The notes under the pieces are model-generated. The model saw nothing but the letters and a program-made list of their open reading frames with translations. It searched no databases and was not told the origin of the DNA. A DNA stretch of 64,000 nt from assembly GCA_040772545.1 (NCBI GenBank), contig JAXGXY010000001.1, positions 930,001 to 994,000 on the forward strand. Direction: 5' to 3'. The translations under genes were made by a program, and so were the position numbers. The stretch is from UBA1431 sp002329665. Lineage in GTDB: Bacteria; Bacillota; Clostridia; Christensenellales; UBA1431. Shown here piece after piece: positions 50,465-59,804 of the stretch; within the stretch, counting starts at the first letter, position 1, and the number at the start of each line of letters is the position of its first letter.

Positions 50465-51788
50465 AACGCTCAGCGGCAAGCTGCAGTCCGTATTTAGGAA
50501 AATAAACCAGAAGGGCAAAGTGAGCGAAAAAGACGTCCGGGAGACCATGCGCGAGGTGAAGCTCGCGCTGCTCGAAGCCGACGTGAACTTCCTCGTGGTC
50601 AAGGACTTCATCAAACGCGCGTCCGATCGGGCCGTGGGGCAGGAAGTCCTCAAAAGCCTCACGCCCGGGCAGCAGATCGTCAAGATCGTCAGCGAGGAAC
50701 TCACAAAGCTCATGGGCGCGAAGGGAAGCAGGCTCAACGTCGCGCCGAAGCCGCCCACCGTCATCCTGATGGCGGGGCTTCAGGGCGCGGGCAAGACGAC
50801 GATGTGCGCCAAGCTAGCCCGCTGGCTCATGAAACAGGGAAAAGCGCCGATGCTGGCGGCCTGCGACGTGTACCGCCCGGCCGCCATAGACCAGCTGCAA
50901 AGGCTCGGCGAGCAGGTAGGCGCGCCCGTCATGCAGATGGGCCAGGGCGACCCCGTGAAGATCGCCCAGGCCGCGATCGCGCAGGCGGCGAAGTCCTTTT
51001 CGGACACGGTCATCATAGACACGGCGGGGCGGCTGCACATCGACGACGATATGATGCTCGAGATCAAACGCATCGCCGGGAAGACGGCCCCGCACAACAT
51101 CCTTCTGGTGGTGGACGCCATGACCGGCCAGGACGCGGTCAACGCGGCGAAGGCCTTCAACGACGCCCTCGAACTCACCGGCGTGATCCTCACCAAACTC
51201 GACGGCGACGCGCGCGGCGGCGCGGCCCTGTCGGTAAAGGCCGTGACGGGCAAGCCGATCCTCTTTTCGGGGATAGGGGAGAAGATCGAGGACATCGAGC
51301 CGTTCCACCCCGAGCGGATGGCCTCGCGCATCCTGGGGATGGGGGACATGCTGACGCTGATCGAGAAGGCGCAGGACGCGTTCGACGAGGAAAAGGCCCA
51401 GGAACTCGAACACAGGATCCGGTCGCAGCAGTTCACGCTCAACGACTACCTCGACCAGTTCGCGCAGCTCAAGAAGATGGGCCCGCTCTCGGACGTGATG
51501 GGGATGCTCCCCGGCCTCGGCCCCAAGGTCGCGGCCATGGACATCGACGAAAGGGAGTTCGAGCGCATGCAGGCCATCATCAAGTCGATGACCGGTGCGG
51601 AGCGGGAGAACCCCGGTATACTCAACGCGAGCAGGCGCAGGCGCATCGCGGCCGGCAGCGGCACGACGATACAGAGCGTCAACCGACTGCTCAACCAGTA
51701 CGAGACGACCAAGAAGATGATGAAACAGCTTACAGAGGGAGGAAAGGCCGGGAAAAAGAAAGCCCGCGCGAAGTTCCCTTTCATGTAA
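50454..51788 (+). CDS. ffh: Signal recognition particle protein Ffh (SRP54)
   Basis: A 444-aa GTPase. N domain (MAFETLSGKLQSVF), P-loop GLQGAGKTT, DVYRPAAIDQL, DTAGRLHIDDDMM, TKLDGDARGG. The C-terminal Met-rich M domain (about 300-444) includes SGTTIQSVNRLLNQYE and ends MMKQLTEGGK with a basic tail. It binds signal peptides and 4.5S/SRP RNA and docks on FtsY. The SRP RNA gene was not recognised in the window. Confidence 0.98.
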   Translation: MAFETLSGKLQSVFRKINQKGKVSEKDVRETMREVKLALLEADVNFLVVKDFIKRASDRAVGQEVLKSLTPGQQIVKIVSEELTKLMGAKGSRLNVAPKPPTVILMAGLQGAGKTTMCAKLARWLMKQGKAPMLAACDVYRPAAIDQLQRLGEQVGAPVMQMGQGDPVKIAQAAIAQAAKSFSDTVIIDTAGRLHIDDDMMLEIKRIAGKTAPHNILLVVDAMTGQDAVNAAKAFNDALELTGVILTKLDGDARGGAALSVKAVTGKPILFSGIGEKIEDIEPFHPERMASRILGMGDMLTLIEKAQDAFDEEKAQELEHRIRSQQFTLNDYLDQFAQLKKMGPLSDVMGMLPGLGPKVAAMDIDEREFERMQAIIKSMTGAERENPGILNASRRRRIAAGSGTTIQSVNRLLNQYETTKKMMKQLTEGGKAGKKKARAKFPFM

Positions 51789-51814
51789 AGAATTTGCAGG
51801 AGGAATCAGAAAAT

Positions 51815-52060
51815 ATGGCTGTAAGGATCAGGCTCAGGCGGATGGGTGCGAAGAAGCGTCCCTTTTACCGGATCGTAGTGGCGGACTCGCGCGCGCCCCG
51901 CGACGGGAGGTTCATCGAGGAGATCGGCTACTACAACCCGATGACGGAACCGAGCGAATTGAAGGTCGACGGGGAAAAGGCGAGAAAATGGATCGACCAG
52001 GGCGCCAAGCCGTCCGATACCGTTCGGGCTCTGCTTAAAAAAAGCGGAGCGATCCAGTAA
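51815..52060 (+). CDS. rpsP: 30S ribosomal protein S16
   Basis: An 81-aa protein, MAVRIRLRRMGAKKRPFYRIV, with the usual DGRFIEEIGYYNP. GGAGG precedes the ATG. Third gene of the conserved ylxM-ffh-rpsP-khpA-rimM-trmD-rplS order. RimM and TrmD encoded downstream act on 16S maturation and tRNA. Confidence 0.98.
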   Translation: MAVRIRLRRMGAKKRPFYRIVVADSRAPRDGRFIEEIGYYNPMTEPSELKVDGEKARKWIDQGAKPSDTVRALLKKSGAIQ

Positions 52061-52093
52061 ATTCGCGCCATTTTCGTTCAGGAGGTACCTACG

Positions 52094-52321
52094 TTGGAAG
52101 AATTAGTCCGGTATATCGCACAGAACCTGGTGGACGACCCCGGCTCGGTCCGGGTGGAACGCCATGAGAAGGAACAGACCGTGATAATAGAGCTGCACGT
52201 GGCCTCGGACGACATGGGAAAAGTGATCGGGAAGCAGGGCAGGATCGCCAAGGCCATCCGCGCGGTGGTGAAAGCAGCGACGGCCAAGGAAAACAAGCGG
52301 TACCAGGTCGAGATCGTATAA
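52094..52321 (+). CDS. khpA: KH-domain RNA-binding protein KhpA
   Basis: A 75-aa single KH domain. The RNA-binding GxxG loop is GKQG in KVIGKQGRIAKAIRAVV. The homologue pairs with KhpB/Jag and binds many transcripts in Gram-positives, influencing cell division. Start TTG 52094 has AGGAGG upstream. Lies between rpsP and rimM, its usual place. Confidence 0.94.
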   Translation: MEELVRYIAQNLVDDPGSVRVERHEKEQTVIIELHVASDDMGKVIGKQGRIAKAIRAVVKAATAKENKRYQVEIV

Positions 52322-52332
52322 TACGGTGTGAA

Positions 52333-52848
52333 ATGGACAAGTATCTCGTCATCGGGCAGGTGTTAAGGCCCCACGGCGTGAAGGGCGGCGTGAAGGTGCG
52401 GGTGCTCAGCGACGCGCCCGACCGCTTCAGCGGGCTCGGCTACGTTTACCTCAAGCGCGGGGGGGCGTACGAGCGCGTGCCGGTCGATTCGGTCTTTGGC
52501 GAGGGGGAGCGCACCGTCGTGAACCTGCGCGGCGTAAAAGGCCGCGACGCGGCCGAGGCCCTCCGGGGCGAGTACCTCTACGTCCGGCGCGAGGACGCGC
52601 CCCCGCTGCCCGAAGACGCCTACTACGTCTGCGACCTGATCGGATGCGCGGTGTACGACACGGAAGGCGCCGAACTCGGCACGCTCCTTGACGTCCTTCA
52701 GACGGGCGCGGCGGACATCTACGTCGTAGAAAAGGACGGCGGCGAACTGCTTTTCCCGGCGCTCAGGCGCCTGCTGGTCACGGTCGACACCGGGCGCAGG
52801 CGCATCGTGGTCGACGCAAACGTGCTCAGGGAGGTGGCGGACGTATGA
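52333..52848 (+). CDS. rimM: Ribosome maturation factor RimM
   Basis: A 171-aa 16S processing factor. N-terminal RimM domain (VIGQVLRPHGVKGGVKV, with GRDAAEALRGEYLYV) and C-terminal PRC-barrel (YYVCDLIGCAVYDTEG to LLFPAL). It binds S19 and helps assemble the 30S head. Stop overlaps the trmD ATG by four bases. Confidence 0.96.
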   Translation: MDKYLVIGQVLRPHGVKGGVKVRVLSDAPDRFSGLGYVYLKRGGAYERVPVDSVFGEGERTVVNLRGVKGRDAAEALRGEYLYVRREDAPPLPEDAYYVCDLIGCAVYDTEGAELGTLLDVLQTGAADIYVVEKDGGELLFPALRRLLVTVDTGRRRIVVDANVLREVADV

Positions 52849-53558
52849 GGGTGGACATACTCACGCTGTTCCCCGGGATGTTTGAAAGCGTGCTCTCGTG
52901 CAGCATGACGGGCAGGGCGATTAAAAGCGGCCTGATAGACGTGCACCTGCACGACATCCGGGATTACGCAGACAACAAACACAGGCAGGTCGACGACTAC
53001 CCGTTCGGCGGCGGGCAGGGCATGGTTTTGATGCCGCAGCCCGTGTTCGACTGCATGGCGCGCGTGCGCGAGCTTTCACCCGGCGGGCGCTCTATCCACC
53101 TCTCGCCAAGAGGGAGCGTGCTGAACGCGAAAAAAGCCGCCGCCCTCGCAAAGGAAGAGGCGCTGATCCTGCTGTGTTCGCATTACGAGGGAATAGACCA
53201 GCGCGTGATCGACGAACTCGTGGACGAGGAGATCTCGCTGGGCGACTACGTGCTCACCGGCGGCGAGCTGCCGGCGATGGTGCTGATCGACTGCGTGTCG
53301 CGGTTCGTCCCCGGCGTGCTGGGGTGCGGCCGCTCGGCCGAGGAAGAGTCCTTCGGATACGAGGGGCTCCTGGAGTATCCGCAGTACACGAGGCCCGCCG
53401 TTTTCAGGGGCCGCGCCGTGCCCGGGGTGCTCTTGAGCGGGCACCACGCGAACATCGAGAAGTGGCGGCGCGAACAGGCGCTGCGCATCACGAGGGAGAG
53501 AAGGCCCGACCTTCTTAAGGACGACGGGGAGACGGATACTTCGGACGGGGGAAAATAG
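52845..53558 (+). CDS. trmD: tRNA (guanine-37-N1) methyltransferase
   Basis: A 237-aa SPOUT methyltransferase. MRVDILTLFPGMFESVL, IRDYADNKHRQVDDYPFGGG, HYEGIDQRV, and the knot region GDYVLTGGELPAMVLID are all intact. It methylates G37 to prevent frameshifts. ATGA overlap with rimM. rplS downstream has its own promoter in addition. Confidence 0.97.
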   Translation: MRVDILTLFPGMFESVLSCSMTGRAIKSGLIDVHLHDIRDYADNKHRQVDDYPFGGGQGMVLMPQPVFDCMARVRELSPGGRSIHLSPRGSVLNAKKAAALAKEEALILLCSHYEGIDQRVIDELVDEEISLGDYVLTGGELPAMVLIDCVSRFVPGVLGCGRSAEEESFGYEGLLEYPQYTRPAVFRGRAVPGVLLSGHHANIEKWRREQALRITRERRPDLLKDDGETDTSDGGK

Positions 53559-53562
53559 TTCC

Positions 53563-53592
53563 TTGCGCGCTGGCGGTCTGTCGTGCTATAAT
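53563..53592 (+). promoter_or_regulatory. Promoter of rplS
   Basis: TTGCGC (53563-53568), 18-base spacer, TATAAT (53587-53592) with an extended TGC before it (TGCTATAAT). The leader of about 70 bases, ending in AAGGAGA, could host L19 autoregulation, but no specific structure was recognised. Confidence 0.7.
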
Positions 53593-53667
53593 ACGGTTTG
53601 TTATCACGGGCGGTCCTCTGCTCGGCCCGGTGCGCGGCACGAACGTCCAGACATAAGGAGAACACAC

Positions 53668-54006
53668 ATGGATATCATTCGTTCCATCGAGCAGGAACAA
53701 CTAAGAACAGACATCCCCAAGCTCGCCATCGGCGACACCGTGAAGGTGTACGTCAAGGTCGTCGAGGGCACGCGCGAGCGCCTGCAGGCTTTCGAGGGCG
53801 TCGTGATCGCAATGAAACACGCCGCCAACAGGGAGACCTTCACGGTCCGCAGGGTGTCCTACGGCGTCGGCGTGGAACGCACGTTCCCGCTGCACTCGCC
53901 CAAGATAGCCAGGATTGAGGTGCTGCGCCATGGCCGCGTCCGCAGGGCGAAGCTCTATTACCTGCGCGACAGGGTCGGCAAGGCGGCAAAAATCCGGGAG
54001 AAATAA
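53668..54006 (+). CDS. rplS: 50S ribosomal protein L19
   Basis: A 112-aa protein starting MDIIRSIEQEQLRTDIPKL, with GDTVKVYVKVVEGTRERLQ and VGVERTFPLHSP. AAGGAG precedes the ATG. Last gene of the trmD series. A terminator lies directly after the stop. Confidence 0.98.
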   Translation: MDIIRSIEQEQLRTDIPKLAIGDTVKVYVKVVEGTRERLQAFEGVVIAMKHAANRETFTVRRVSYGVGVERTFPLHSPKIARIEVLRHGRVRRAKLYYLRDRVGKAAKIREK

Positions 54007-54033
54007 GGGGCTTGACGCAGCCCTTTATTTTTT
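54005..54033 (+). terminator. Terminator after rplS
   Basis: AAGGGGCT/AGCCCTTT (one G-U pair), loop TGACGC, then ATTTTTT. Confidence 0.85.
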
Positions 54034-54046
54034 ATGGTAAGGACCC

Positions 54047-54913
54047 ATGCGCGAAAACGAACGCAAAAGCGCGCCGCAGTGGTACCCGGGGCATATGACC
54101 AGGGCGCGGCGCATGCTCAAGGAAAACCTCAAGCTCATCGATCTCGTCATAGAAGTGCTGGACGCCCGCATACCGGCTTCCAGCCAAAACCCTGATTTCG
54201 AGACGCTTTTTGCAGACAAAATGCGTCTTCTTGTGCTAGCCAAGAACGACCTCGCTTCCGCCGGGGTCACGCGGGCATGGACCGACGCCTTCGAAGAAAA
54301 GGGGATCGTCGCCGTCCCGTTCAGCTCCAGGCGGCCCAAAGACGCCGGCGCTGTCCTCGCCGCCGTCGACAGGGTCATGCGGCCTACGCTGGAACGATTC
54401 TCGGCCCGTGGCGTCAAAAAGACAGTGCGCGCGCTCGTTGCGGGCATCCCCAACGCGGGCAAATCGACGCTGATCAACCGGCTGTCCAGGGGAAACCCGG
54501 CCGCGGTGGGGAACAAGCCGGGCGTGACGCGGGGGAAGCAGTGGGTCAAGGCAGGGCCGTACTTGGAACTGCTGGATACGCCGGGGCTTCTATGGCCCAG
54601 GCTCGGGGACAGGGAGGTGGCGATGCACATCGCCTATGTCGGGTCGATCCGCGACGAGGTCACCGACCCGGAAACGCTGGCGGCCGGACTGCTGAGCGAA
54701 CTCTACGAAACCGCGCCCCGCGAGATGAACGCGTCCTACGGCGATATGGGGGGCATGGACGGGGAAACGTTCCTCTACGAACTCTGCCGCAGGCGGAACT
54801 GGATGGTCAAACCGGGCGCCTTGGACACGGAGCGGATGGCGCGCGCCGTCATCGACGCTTTCCGCGCGGGGAAGCTGGGACGGATTTCGCTGGAGCGCCC
54901 GGACGGGAGGTAG
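54047..54913 (+). CDS. rbgA: Ribosome biogenesis GTPase RbgA (YlqF)
   Basis: A 288-aa circularly permuted GTPase needed for late 50S assembly. It starts with WYPGHMTRARRMLKENL and IDLVIEVLDARIP. The permuted G motifs are G4 near LVLAKNDLA, then G1 GIPNAGKST, G2 with PGVTRGKQW, and G3 DTPG. A C-terminal RNA-binding region follows (ELCRRRNWMV). The G4 motif reads AKND, where the family has NKxD, so the guanine-contacting Asn is replaced by Ala. Location after rplS is conserved in Firmicutes. Confidence 0.94.
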   Translation: MRENERKSAPQWYPGHMTRARRMLKENLKLIDLVIEVLDARIPASSQNPDFETLFADKMRLLVLAKNDLASAGVTRAWTDAFEEKGIVAVPFSSRRPKDAGAVLAAVDRVMRPTLERFSARGVKKTVRALVAGIPNAGKSTLINRLSRGNPAAVGNKPGVTRGKQWVKAGPYLELLDTPGLLWPRLGDREVAMHIAYVGSIRDEVTDPETLAAGLLSELYETAPREMNASYGDMGGMDGETFLYELCRRRNWMVKPGALDTERMARAVIDAFRAGKLGRISLERPDGR

Positions 54914-54920
54914 CGCATAA

Positions 54921-55556
54921 ATGACGGACGACGAGAGGAAACGCCTCGAAGCGCTGGCGCATTACGAGCGCGCGCTCTGGAAAACGGGCGTCGCGCATGT
55001 CGCGGGGATGGACGAGGCGGGACGCGGGCCGCTGGCCGGCCCCGTGGTCAGCGCGTGCGTCGTCATGCCCGAGCGCCCGCTCGTGGAGGGCGTAAAGGAC
55101 TCCAAGGCCATACGGAGCGAAAAGAAGCGCGAGGAAGTGTACGGGCGCATCATGCGCCACGCGCTCGCGGTCGGGATCGGCATCGTGCCCAATCCTCAGA
55201 TCGACGAGACGAACATCCTCGCGGCCACGCGCAAGGCGTTTCTGCTCGCGCTCTCGGAACTGGCCGTCACGCCCGGCCACGTCCTGACCGACCACGTGCA
55301 CGGTCTCGCACTCCCCTGCGGGCACACGATGCTGGTCAGGGGCGACGCGCTGAGCTACTGCGTCGCGGCCGCGTCCGTCGTGGCCAAGGTTACCAGGGAC
55401 CGCCTGATGCGCGAGGAAAGCCTTCGCTACCCGCAGTACGGCTTCGACAGGCACAAGGGCTACTGCACGCGCGAGCACGAGGAAGCCATCGCCGAGCACG
55501 GCCTGTGCCCGCTGCACCGGCGTACCTTCTGCCGGAGGTTCGCCTATGAAGGCTGA
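54921..55556 (+). CDS. rnhB: Ribonuclease HII
   Basis: A 211-aa enzyme that nicks RNA-DNA hybrids and misincorporated ribonucleotides. GMDEAGRGPLAGPVV holds the first catalytic Asp-Glu; DSKAI, VLTDHVHGLALP, RGDALSYCVAAASVVAKVTRD and HKGYCTREHEEAIAEHG follow. Translation of yraN starts within its last 11 bases. Confidence 0.96.
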   Translation: MTDDERKRLEALAHYERALWKTGVAHVAGMDEAGRGPLAGPVVSACVVMPERPLVEGVKDSKAIRSEKKREEVYGRIMRHALAVGIGIVPNPQIDETNILAATRKAFLLALSELAVTPGHVLTDHVHGLALPCGHTMLVRGDALSYCVAAASVVAKVTRDRLMREESLRYPQYGFDRHKGYCTREHEEAIAEHGLCPLHRRTFCRRFAYEG

Positions 55557-55920
55557 ACGCAGAAAACGCCTGGGCGCGCGGGGGGAGGACGCGGCGGCAA
55601 GGCACCTTATTGAGCGGGGCTACACGCTCCTGGAGCGGAACTACCGCATACCCTCGGGAGAAGTGGACATCATCGCAGAAAAAGCTCAAACGCTGGTGTT
55701 CGTCGAGGTGAAGACGCGAAGCTCGCCGCGCTTCGGAACCCCGGCCGAAGCGGTCGATATAAGAAAACAGCGCCGTATCTGCGGCGCGGCGCTGCAGTAC
55801 GTGAGCGATAACGCCGCGGGAGACACGCCCGCACGCTTCGATGTGATCGAGGTATTTGCGGAGAACGGGGGTTTTCGCGTGCGGCATATCACGGACGCGT
55901 TTTCGTTTGAGGCACCGTAA
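55546..55920 (+). CDS. yraN: YraN family (UPF0102) nuclease-fold protein
   Basis: A 124-aa small Holliday-junction-resolvase-like protein. RLGARGEDAAARHLIERGY, ERNYRIPSGEVDIIAE and VFVEVKTRSSPRFGTP carry the conserved acidic/Lys active-site pattern. Activity is not established for the family. Start overlaps rnhB, the usual rnhB-yraN arrangement, with GGAGG upstream. Confidence 0.93.
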   Translation: MKAERRKRLGARGEDAAARHLIERGYTLLERNYRIPSGEVDIIAEKAQTLVFVEVKTRSSPRFGTPAEAVDIRKQRRICGAALQYVSDNAAGDTPARFDVIEVFAENGGFRVRHITDAFSFEAP

Positions 55921-55942
55921 TACGTTTCAGGAGACACGCCGG

Positions 55943-58900
55943 ATGAAAGGTAAAAAGCTCTTATTCCTCTTGATCGCGGTTTTCGTCTTGGCGGCGGGCG
56001 CCGCAAACGCGACGGCCAAAGCCTCCCCGTCGGACGCGGTGAACCTGGCCGTCAACGAATCCTTCGAGGATACGGACGCAGGCACCGGCCTCCCGCTGGG
56101 CTGGAGCACCGACGCCTGGCTCCAGGGAGCGGACGACACCGCGTTCACCGTCGAGACGGAAGGAGCCAAATCCGGGCGCAACTGCGTGCGCATCGTCAAC
56201 AACGTGGCCAACGACGCGCGTTTCATCCAGACCATTGAGGTGGAGCCGGACGCGCTCTACCGCCTGAGCGCGTACATAAAGGCGTCCGGCGTCCCCGAAG
56301 ACGGCGTGGGCGCCAGCTTCGGTGTGATGGACATGCAGGGAAGCCTGCTGGACATCGATGAAACGTTCGGCAAGTGGCAGAAATTCGAGTTTTACGGGCG
56401 CACGGGCAAGGACCAGACCCAAATGACGGTGGCGCTGCGGCTTGGCGGGTACGGGAACGTGACGACGGGAAGCGCCTGGTTCGACGAGGTGCGCGTGGAG
56501 CCGGTGGGCGAGCTTCCCGAAGGCGTGGTCCCCGTATCGCTCGAATCGGACTACCGGGAACCGGGAGAGGGCGAGGACACCAAGACGCAGCAGCAGCTCA
56601 TCGAGAAGCCGCAGGCGTATGCGAGCCTCATCCTCGTTTCGCTCCTTTATCTCCTGTTCTATTACGCGCTCGTACACAGGTTCTTTAAAAAGCCCGCGCC
56701 GCTTCAGCCCGAACAAGGGCTCAAGAAAAGCAACCTCACCTATTCGTTCATCATCGCCCTGACGGCGGCGCTGCTCATCAGGCTCCTGCTCGCGGCGCTG
56801 AGCGAAGGCTTCCCGACCGACATCGCGTGTTTCAGGGGATGGGCGGACCACCTGGCCAGGACGGGGCCCTGGAATTTCTACGACGGATCGATATTCGCGG
56901 ACTACCCGCCGGGGTACATGTACGTGCTCCTCGCGCTCGGGTGGATCAGGGACATCTTCGGGATCGCGGCCGATTCCGCGCTCTTCACGCTCATCATCAA
57001 GCTCCCGTCCATATTCGCCGACATCGCGCTCGCGTATTTCGTCTATGCGCTCGTCTCCCGCCGCGCGGGCACGCGGCTGGCCTTCGCGCTCTCGATGCTC
57101 GTCGCTTTTAACCCGGCGTCTGTACTGGTCACGTCGCTCTGGGGGCAGATCGACGCGATACTCGCCCTGCTGCTCGTGCTCTGCGCGCACAGCCTGTACG
57201 AAAAAAAGCACCTGAAAGCCTGCTTGATCTACGCCGCCGTGCTGCTCATCAAACCCCAGGCCCTGCTTTTCGGGCCCGTGATCCTGTTCGCGTTCGTATA
57301 CGACTGGATGAAGGCTCATGACAGGAAGTCGGAGCTTAAAAAGATGGCGCGCGGCGTCGGCGCGGCCGTGCTGCTCTTCGTTGCCGCCATCGTCCCGTTC
57401 TGGGGCGGGCAGGGGCCGTTGTGGATATTCGACCGTTATCTGTCCACCGCGACGTCCTACGCCTACGCGTCGGTCAACGCGTTCAACCTCTTCGGCCTGT
57501 TGGGGGCGAACTGGGCGGCGGATTCCGGGACCTTCCTGCTGTTTTCGTACAAGGTATGGGGGTTCTTCCTCATAGGATGCGTCGTTGTTGCCTCCGCGGT
57601 GTTTTTCTTCAAAAAGCCGGACAGGGAAAAGCTCTATATCGTGGCGGCGTTCGTCTTCGCGGGGGTGTTCACGCTTGCGCACAACATGCACGAGCGATAC
57701 CTTTTCCCGGCGATCCCGCTATTGGTCATGGCTTACATCGAGCTGCGCGACAAACGCGTCCTGGCCTGTGCCGCCGGCTTCACCGTCACCCTGCTCTTCA
57801 ACGCGGGCACCGTGCTCTCGCTGGGGAACATCCCCGCCGACGACATCGTGCTGCGCCTGGCCTCCGGCGTGCAGGTGCTGCTGTTCGCCTACTTCGCTTG
57901 GGTCTGCTACGACGTCTGCGTGCGCGGCAGGACCAGCGCGTTCAAAACGGCCGAAGAGGAGGCGCCGGCTTCCGCCCGCGAGAAGATCGCTTCTGTTCGC
58001 GCCCAAAAGCTTGGCTGGAAGCGGAAGGACACGCTGCTTGCCGGCGGGCTGACGCTGGTCTACGCCGTGATCGCGCTCGTCAACCTCGGGACGACGGCGG
58101 TCCCGCAGACGTACTGGCGCGCGCAACAGGACGGCGCGGCCGCGGAGATACGCTTCGACGGGGTGCAGGACGTGGCGTCCATGCGGTATTACGGCGGGAT
58201 CGCGGACGGGTCCGCGACGGTAGAGCTCGTCGACGACGCGGGCGACGGGGTCGCTTCCGCAACGCTCGACCAGGTGGAGAGTTCCATGTACACCTGGGTC
58301 ACGCTCGACATATCGGGCGAGGCCTCGGGCGCCGTCATCCGGGCGGACACGCCGGAAATCTGGCTTCTCGAGACGGCCTTCTTCGACGCGAACGGCGACA
58401 TGCTCCCCGTCAAAGGAGCCGCCTCGCTCCCGGGGGAAAGCCCGTTTGGCCCGGGGTCCGCGCCCTCGCACCTGACCGACGAGCAGGACAGGATTCCGAA
58501 ACTCCCGACGCATATGGACGAGATGTATTTCGACGAGATCTACCACGCGCGCACGGCCTACGAGCACTTAAACGGCATGGAGTTCTACGAGACGACGCAC
58601 CCGCCCCTCGGGAAGCTTTTCATCGCCGCGGGCGTCGGGATGTTCGGGATGAACCCGTTCGGGTGGCGCATCGTCGGCACGGTGTTCGGCATCCTGATGG
58701 TGCCCATAATGTATGTTTTCGGCAAGCGGCTCTTCTGCAGGACGCGCTACGCGTTCATCGCGGCGTTTTTGCTCGCGTTCGACTGCATGCATTTCGTGCA
58801 GACGCGCATCGCGACCATAGACGTGTACGGGGTGTTCTTCATCATCCTGATGTTCTACGAGATGTACCGCTACCACACGGCCAGCTTCTATGACCAGACG

Positions 58901-59791
58901 CTTCGGTCCACGCTCAAGCCGCTCCTTTTCTGCGGGATCTTTTTCGGGCTGGGGGTGGCGAGCAAGTGGATCGGCCTGTACTCGGGCGCCGGCCTCGCGT
59001 TCCTGTTCTTTTTGACGCTCTACAACCGCCTGAGGGAAAAGCGCCTGGCCGAGGCGGCGCTCGAGGCCGGGGCAGACGACCCGGACGGGTACCTGAAGCG
59101 GGTGCTTCACGCGTTCGGACCGGCGGCCATAAGGACGCTTATTGCGGCGGCCGCGTTCTTCATCGTGATACCGCTCGCGATCTACGTCGCATCGTACGTC
59201 CCGATCCTGCTCGCGCGGGAGGGCAACTACACGCTGGGGAGCCTTTGGGAGTTCCAGACGTTCATGTTCAACTACCACAGCTTCCTGACGGCGACGCACC
59301 CGTTCTCGTCGCAGTGGTGGTCCTGGCCGTTCAACGTGCGGCCGATCTGGTACTACGCCGGATCGGGCCTGCCCGCAGGGAAAGCGGCTTCCATCGCGGC
59401 CTTCGGCAACGTCGCCGTCTGGTGGGGGGGGCTTATCAGCAGCGTCTGGCTGATGGTTACGTCCGCCAAGCGCAGGATCGGCGCCGACCCGGGCAAGCTC
59501 GTCGTGCTGGTGGCCCTCGCGAGCGGCTTTCTGCCGTGGGTGCTGGTCACGCGCGCTACGTTCATCTACCACTATTTTGCGTGCGTGCCCTTCATCATCC
59601 TCGCGGCGGTCTACTTGATACGGTATCTCGAAAAACGGTTCCCGCGGTTCAAATACGCGGTCCTGGGGTATCTGATACTTGTCGCGGCCGTCTTCGCGTT
59701 TTTCTACCCGGCGATGTCGGGCATGACGGTCCCTGCCTGGTACGCGCACCTGCAGGAACTCCTGCCGAGCTGGGGCTTCTATCTGCAATAG
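55943..59791 (+). CDS. Double GT-C glycosyltransferase fusion (Gpi18-like plus PMT-like)
   Basis: A 1282-aa membrane enzyme. Signal peptide (1-24); beta-rich CBM-like domain (about 31-190: AVNESFEDTDAGTGLPLGW to GSAWFDEVRVEP); membrane span (about 226-246). A first GT-C module (about 262-690) has the catalytic-type Asp293 in PTDIACFRGWADH and YPPGYMYVLLALGW. The second module starts with a helix at about 695-715. A soluble beta-rich insert (about 720-850) comes before the PMT motif FDEIYHARTAYE (Asp864-Glu865), then THPPLGKLFIA and a PMT-type C-terminal bundle. Each half should take sugar from a polyprenyl phosphate on the outer face. Acceptors unknown. AGGAGA before ATG 55943. Confidence 0.85.
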   Translation: MKGKKLLFLLIAVFVLAAGAANATAKASPSDAVNLAVNESFEDTDAGTGLPLGWSTDAWLQGADDTAFTVETEGAKSGRNCVRIVNNVANDARFIQTIEVEPDALYRLSAYIKASGVPEDGVGASFGVMDMQGSLLDIDETFGKWQKFEFYGRTGKDQTQMTVALRLGGYGNVTTGSAWFDEVRVEPVGELPEGVVPVSLESDYREPGEGEDTKTQQQLIEKPQAYASLILVSLLYLLFYYALVHRFFKKPAPLQPEQGLKKSNLTYSFIIALTAALLIRLLLAALSEGFPTDIACFRGWADHLARTGPWNFYDGSIFADYPPGYMYVLLALGWIRDIFGIAADSALFTLIIKLPSIFADIALAYFVYALVSRRAGTRLAFALSMLVAFNPASVLVTSLWGQIDAILALLLVLCAHSLYEKKHLKACLIYAAVLLIKPQALLFGPVILFAFVYDWMKAHDRKSELKKMARGVGAAVLLFVAAIVPFWGGQGPLWIFDRYLSTATSYAYASVNAFNLFGLLGANWAADSGTFLLFSYKVWGFFLIGCVVVASAVFFFKKPDREKLYIVAAFVFAGVFTLAHNMHERYLFPAIPLLVMAYIELRDKRVLACAAGFTVTLLFNAGTVLSLGNIPADDIVLRLASGVQVLLFAYFAWVCYDVCVRGRTSAFKTAEEEAPASAREKIASVRAQKLGWKRKDTLLAGGLTLVYAVIALVNLGTTAVPQTYWRAQQDGAAAEIRFDGVQDVASMRYYGGIADGSATVELVDDAGDGVASATLDQVESSMYTWVTLDISGEASGAVIRADTPEIWLLETAFFDANGDMLPVKGAASLPGESPFGPGSAPSHLTDEQDRIPKLPTHMDEMYFDEIYHARTAYEHLNGMEFYETTHPPLGKLFIAAGVGMFGMNPFGWRIVGTVFGILMVPIMYVFGKRLFCRTRYAFIAAFLLAFDCMHFVQTRIATIDVYGVFFIILMFYEMYRYHTASFYDQTLRSTLKPLLFCGIFFGLGVASKWIGLYSGAGLAFLFFLTLYNRLREKRLAEAALEAGADDPDGYLKRVLHAFGPAAIRTLIAAAAFFIVIPLAIYVASYVPILLAREGNYTLGSLWEFQTFMFNYHSFLTATHPFSSQWWSWPFNVRPIWYYAGSGLPAGKAASIAAFGNVAVWWGGLISSVWLMVTSAKRRIGADPGKLVVLVALASGFLPWVLVTRATFIYHYFACVPFIILAAVYLIRYLEKRFPRFKYAVLGYLILVAAVFAFFYPAMSGMTVPAWYAHLQELLPSWGFYLQ

Positions 59792-59804
59792 AGAGGATCT
59801 TTCG

